Source: an uncultured Myxococcales bacterium (GTDB taxonomy: Bacteria > Myxococcota_A > Polyangia > Polyangiales > Polyangiaceae). Taken from it: 7,715 bases of DNA. The notes beneath the pieces were generated by a model. That model saw only the letters and a program-made list of their open reading frames with translations. It did no database searches and was not told the origin of the DNA. Location of the stretch: the NCBI GenBank assembly GCA_937998045.1, contig CALKVG010000600.1:1-7715 (forward strand). The letters run 5' to 3'. Each line of letters starts with the position of its first letter. Position 1 is the stretch's first letter. A program made the position numbers and the translations under genes. Positions 6,174 through 7,715 of this stretch are shown here, piece by piece.

Positions 6174-6243
6174 ACGACGCGTTCGTCGATGCGAAAGCGG
6201 CGCCTCGCGATCCGAACGACGCTTTCGTCGACGCGAAAGCGGC
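6174..6243. repeat. Two copies of a 28-base direct repeat, 42-base period, each dyad-symmetric
   Basis: Copy A (6174-6201) and copy B (6216-6243) match at 26 of 28 bases; the differences are G/T at the eighth position and T/C at the seventeenth. A 14-base non-repeated spacer separates them. Each copy contains a hairpin: perfect over 8 bp in copy B and with one mismatched pair in copy A. AAGCCGC at 6153-6159 is also complementary to GCGGCTT at 6239-6245, so the whole block could fold as one structure. The block lies between two convergent genes. It may be a duplicated terminator or a dispersed intergenic repeat of the REP kind. Confidence 0.7.
6220..6241 (-). terminator. Perfect 8-bp hairpin downstream of the lipoprotein gene
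   Basis: CGCTTTCG (6220-6227) pairs with CGAAAGCG (6234-6241) around a TCGACG loop. It lies 16 bases beyond the lipoprotein stop, reading on the minus strand. There is no clear U run behind it. As the stem is symmetric, it could also block transcription arriving from the plus-strand cassette. Confidence 0.4.
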
Positions 6244-6256
6244 TTCTTAACGGTCG

Positions 6257-7715
6257 TCACTGGCAGGTGACGGCGGCGACCTGGGGCGCGGCGGGGAAGT
6301 TCGCGCGGGCCGGGCAGCCGAAGTCGAACATGTCGAGGAGCGCGTCCGCGTTGGCGTCGCGCGCGGTCAGCGCCGGAAGATCGAAGATCGACTCGATGAG
6401 GCGCAGGGTCGACGTGTGGTCGTGAACCACGTGCGACACGCTGTTCAGCCTGGCCCACGGCGAGACGACGAGGGTCGGTACGCGCATCCCGAGCTGGTTG
6501 AACGAGGCCTGATCGGCGCTCGGCGGACAGGCGCTCGGCGGGGCCACGTGGTCGGCAAGACCTCCGCCCTCGTCGAAGGTGAGGACGATCGCCATCTGGT
6601 TCCACAGCGGGCTCGCCAGCGCGGCCTCGTAAATCTGCCGGATCCAAGCCTCGCCCCCGTGGATGTCGGCCGTCGGGTGCTCGTCCTGCGTCGGATTTCC
6701 GTTCTGGGCACCGGTCGGATCGACGAAGGAGACGGACGGCAGCGATCCGTTCGCCAGCGCCATGAGGAACGCGCTGCTGAAGTCTGCTACGCCCGCGTGG
6801 CTGCCCGTCCAGCCGAGGGAGTCCTGCCGCGGCGGCCCGTCCGAATAGACTCCCCAGGTCACGTGGGCCAGGTCGAGCGAGTCGAAGATCGTCGGCGCGC
6901 TGATAACGGCCTGGTTCGTGTCGGTGACGCCGTCGGACGTGGCGCAGTACAGGTAGTCGCGGTTGCCCCAGGTGCCGCCCAGGACCGGCTGGAAGTAGCG
7001 ATCGGCGATCGCGTACGTTTTCGCCAGCCAGTAGAGGAAGGGGAGATCGTTCCCGTCGTAGTAGCCCATCGTGAAGTGGCCATCGCCCTCTCCGGCCTGC
7101 GCCGCGCTCACGACGAAGCCGTCCATCTTGCCCGTGTCCCAGTCGGCCTGCATCGCGGCGCCCTGGTGCGGCGGGTCGTTCGGGAGGCACGGCGAGGTCA
7201 GGTGGTAGGACGCGACGGCCACGTTCGTCATGTCCGGGTTCGAGAAGGTGGGCGGCAGACCGTCGACCTGAGGCTGACCGAACGCCGGGAGTTGACCGAA
7301 GAAGTGGTCGAACGAACGATTCTCCTCGGTGACGACGACGACGTACTTGATGGGAATCGCGGCGCGCACCGCTGGTGTGATCCCGAGCGTGTCGGCCGTC
7401 CTGGCGCCGGCGGCGAAGCCGCAGGCCATGCGCTGCGCGGCGCCGGGGTCGGGGATGGTCCACGGACAGCTGGCGCCTCCGTCGGCGCCCGAGGAGTCGG
7501 GCATCGCCACGGCGTCGGAGCCGCTCGACGCGTCCGGAGCCGATCCGGAGCTCGAACCCGACCCTGAGCTCGAACCCGACCCTGAGCTGGACCCCGATCC
7601 CGACCCGGATTCGACATGGCCGTCGGCGCCCCGTGCATCGAGCGTTCCCCCGTCGGCAGGCCCCGCGTCGTCCACGCGCGACGGCCCTTCTCCACTGCTG
7701 CCGCATGCCCAGAGC
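6257..7715 (-). CDS. Lipoprotein phosphoesterase of the phospholipase C/acid phosphatase family, 5' end outside the window
   Basis: 485 residues are visible. The 5' end lies beyond the right edge: the frame stays open through it, and the first residues read LWACGSSGEG, a lipobox with the lipidated Cys at 7703-7705. Only the last bit of the signal peptide is therefore inside, and the GTG at 7675 is internal. After the Cys come an Asp/Ala/Gly-rich stretch and a Ser/Gly repeat linker (about visible residues 36-58), then the catalytic domain. VVVVTEENRSFDHFFG (125-140) is the metal-binding opening motif of PF04185-type phosphoesterases. GGTWGNRDYL (246-255) holds the likely nucleophile T248. QDEHPTADIHGGE (343-355) and VLTFDEGGGLADHV (377-390, D381/E382/D388/H389) complete the metal site. 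RVPTLVVSPWAR (411-422) and HTSTLRLIE (433-441) are further family hallmarks. The family cleaves phosphate esters, including phospholipid head groups. The lipobox puts it on the cell envelope, with the linker holding the enzyme off the membrane. It ends VTCQ at a TGA (6259-6257) and converges on the phosphorylase-like gene. Confidence 0.92.
   Translation of the reverse strand, partial: LWACGSSGEGPSRVDDAGPADGGTLDARGADGHVESGSGSGSSSGSGSSSGSGSSSGSAPDASSGSDAVAMPDSSGADGGASCPWTIPDPGAAQRMACGFAAGARTADTLGITPAVRAAIPIKYVVVVTEENRSFDHFFGQLPAFGQPQVDGLPPTFSNPDMTNVAVASYHLTSPCLPNDPPHQGAAMQADWDTGKMDGFVVSAAQAGEGDGHFTMGYYDGNDLPFLYWLAKTYAIADRYFQPVLGGTWGNRDYLYCATSDGVTDTNQAVISAPTIFDSLDLAHVTWGVYSDGPPRQDSLGWTGSHAGVADFSSAFLMALANGSLPSVSFVDPTGAQNGNPTQDEHPTADIHGGEAWIRQIYEAALASPLWNQMAIVLTFDEGGGLADHVAPPSACPPSADQASFNQLGMRVPTLVVSPWARLNSVSHVVHDHTSTLRLIESIFDLPALTARDANADALLDMFDFGCPARANFPAAPQVAAVTCQ
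7548..7601 (-). repeat. 18-bp tandem repeat encoding the Ser/Gly linker
   Basis: Two identical 18-base units (7548-7565 and 7566-7583, GAGCTCGAACCCGACCCT on the plus strand) are followed by a third diverged copy (7584-7601) and a partial one. On the minus strand they encode Ser/Gly hexapeptides in the lipoprotein linker. Units of 18 bases keep the frame, so copy number could vary without harming the enzyme. Confidence 0.85.

Noticed and set aside
6416..7567. 383-codon plus-strand frame opposite the lipoprotein gene
   Set aside because: Antisense shadow without ribosome binding site or domain; the minus-strand frame carries the complete PF04185 motif set.
7548..7601. Tandem repeat as a CRISPR or regulatory iteron array
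   Set aside because: The units are in frame, directly adjacent without spacers, and encode the Ser/Gly linker of a lipoprotein.
6144..7706. 520-codon minus-strand frame overlapping the lipoprotein gene
   Set aside because: It lies in a different frame from the phosphoesterase motifs, is extremely Arg-rich and is explained by GC bias.

Overview
The window looks like the end of a short-read contig from a high-GC Gram-negative bacterium, probably a myxobacterium or a relative (Myxococcota). I infer this from four things: strong GC bias in wobble positions (by eye about two-thirds GC overall), several exported or outer-membrane proteins, a lipoprotein whose mature start is rich in Asp/Ala/Gly and followed by a long Ser/Gly linker (a style common in Polyangiales-type myxobacteria), and GGDEF and beta-CASP genes of ordinary bacterial type. 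No rRNA, tRNA, CRISPR array, insertion sequence or phage gene is visible.

The first 47 bases are not genomic. They are an untrimmed Illumina Nextera adapter: the tail of P7, an i7 index that reads as N703 (TTCTGCCT), the Read 2 adapter and the Tn5 mosaic end. Genomic DNA starts at 48, inside a diguanylate cyclase (GGDEF) gene, so that gene is cut by the contig end and not by biology.

Plus-strand layout: (1) 3' part of a GGDEF gene, 48-389; (2) a complete metallo-beta-lactamase/beta-CASP ribonuclease-type gene, 399-1802, only 9 bases after the GGDEF stop; (3) an envelope pair, a secreted or membrane PAP2-type phosphatase (1911-2933) overlapping by one base a signal-peptide-bearing, beta-strand-rich predicted outer-membrane protein (2933-3841); (4) a 313-base gap without a convincing gene; (5) a two-gene cassette with strong ribosome binding sites, a cytosolic protein with an HExxE...DP zincin-like motif (4155-4970) followed 32 bases later by a nucleoside-phosphorylase-like protein (5003-6103). 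Minus strand: (6) a lipoprotein of the phosphoesterase/phospholipase C family (PF04185 type), 6257 to beyond 7715. It converges on the cassette across a 153-base spacer that holds hairpins and a 42-base-period repeat.

The candidate for an undescribed system is the pair at 4155-6103. A putative metallopeptidase-like protein is coupled to a divergent phosphorylase-fold protein that keeps the catalytic-type Asp but has Gly where the family normally has the ribose-binding Glu. The rest is mostly housekeeping or envelope biology. Two start corrections matter: the outer-membrane protein starts at 2933 and the phosphorylase-like gene at 5003, although both reading frames stay open far upstream. The lipoprotein's first in-frame GTG at 7675 is not its start, because a lipobox is readable upstream of it.
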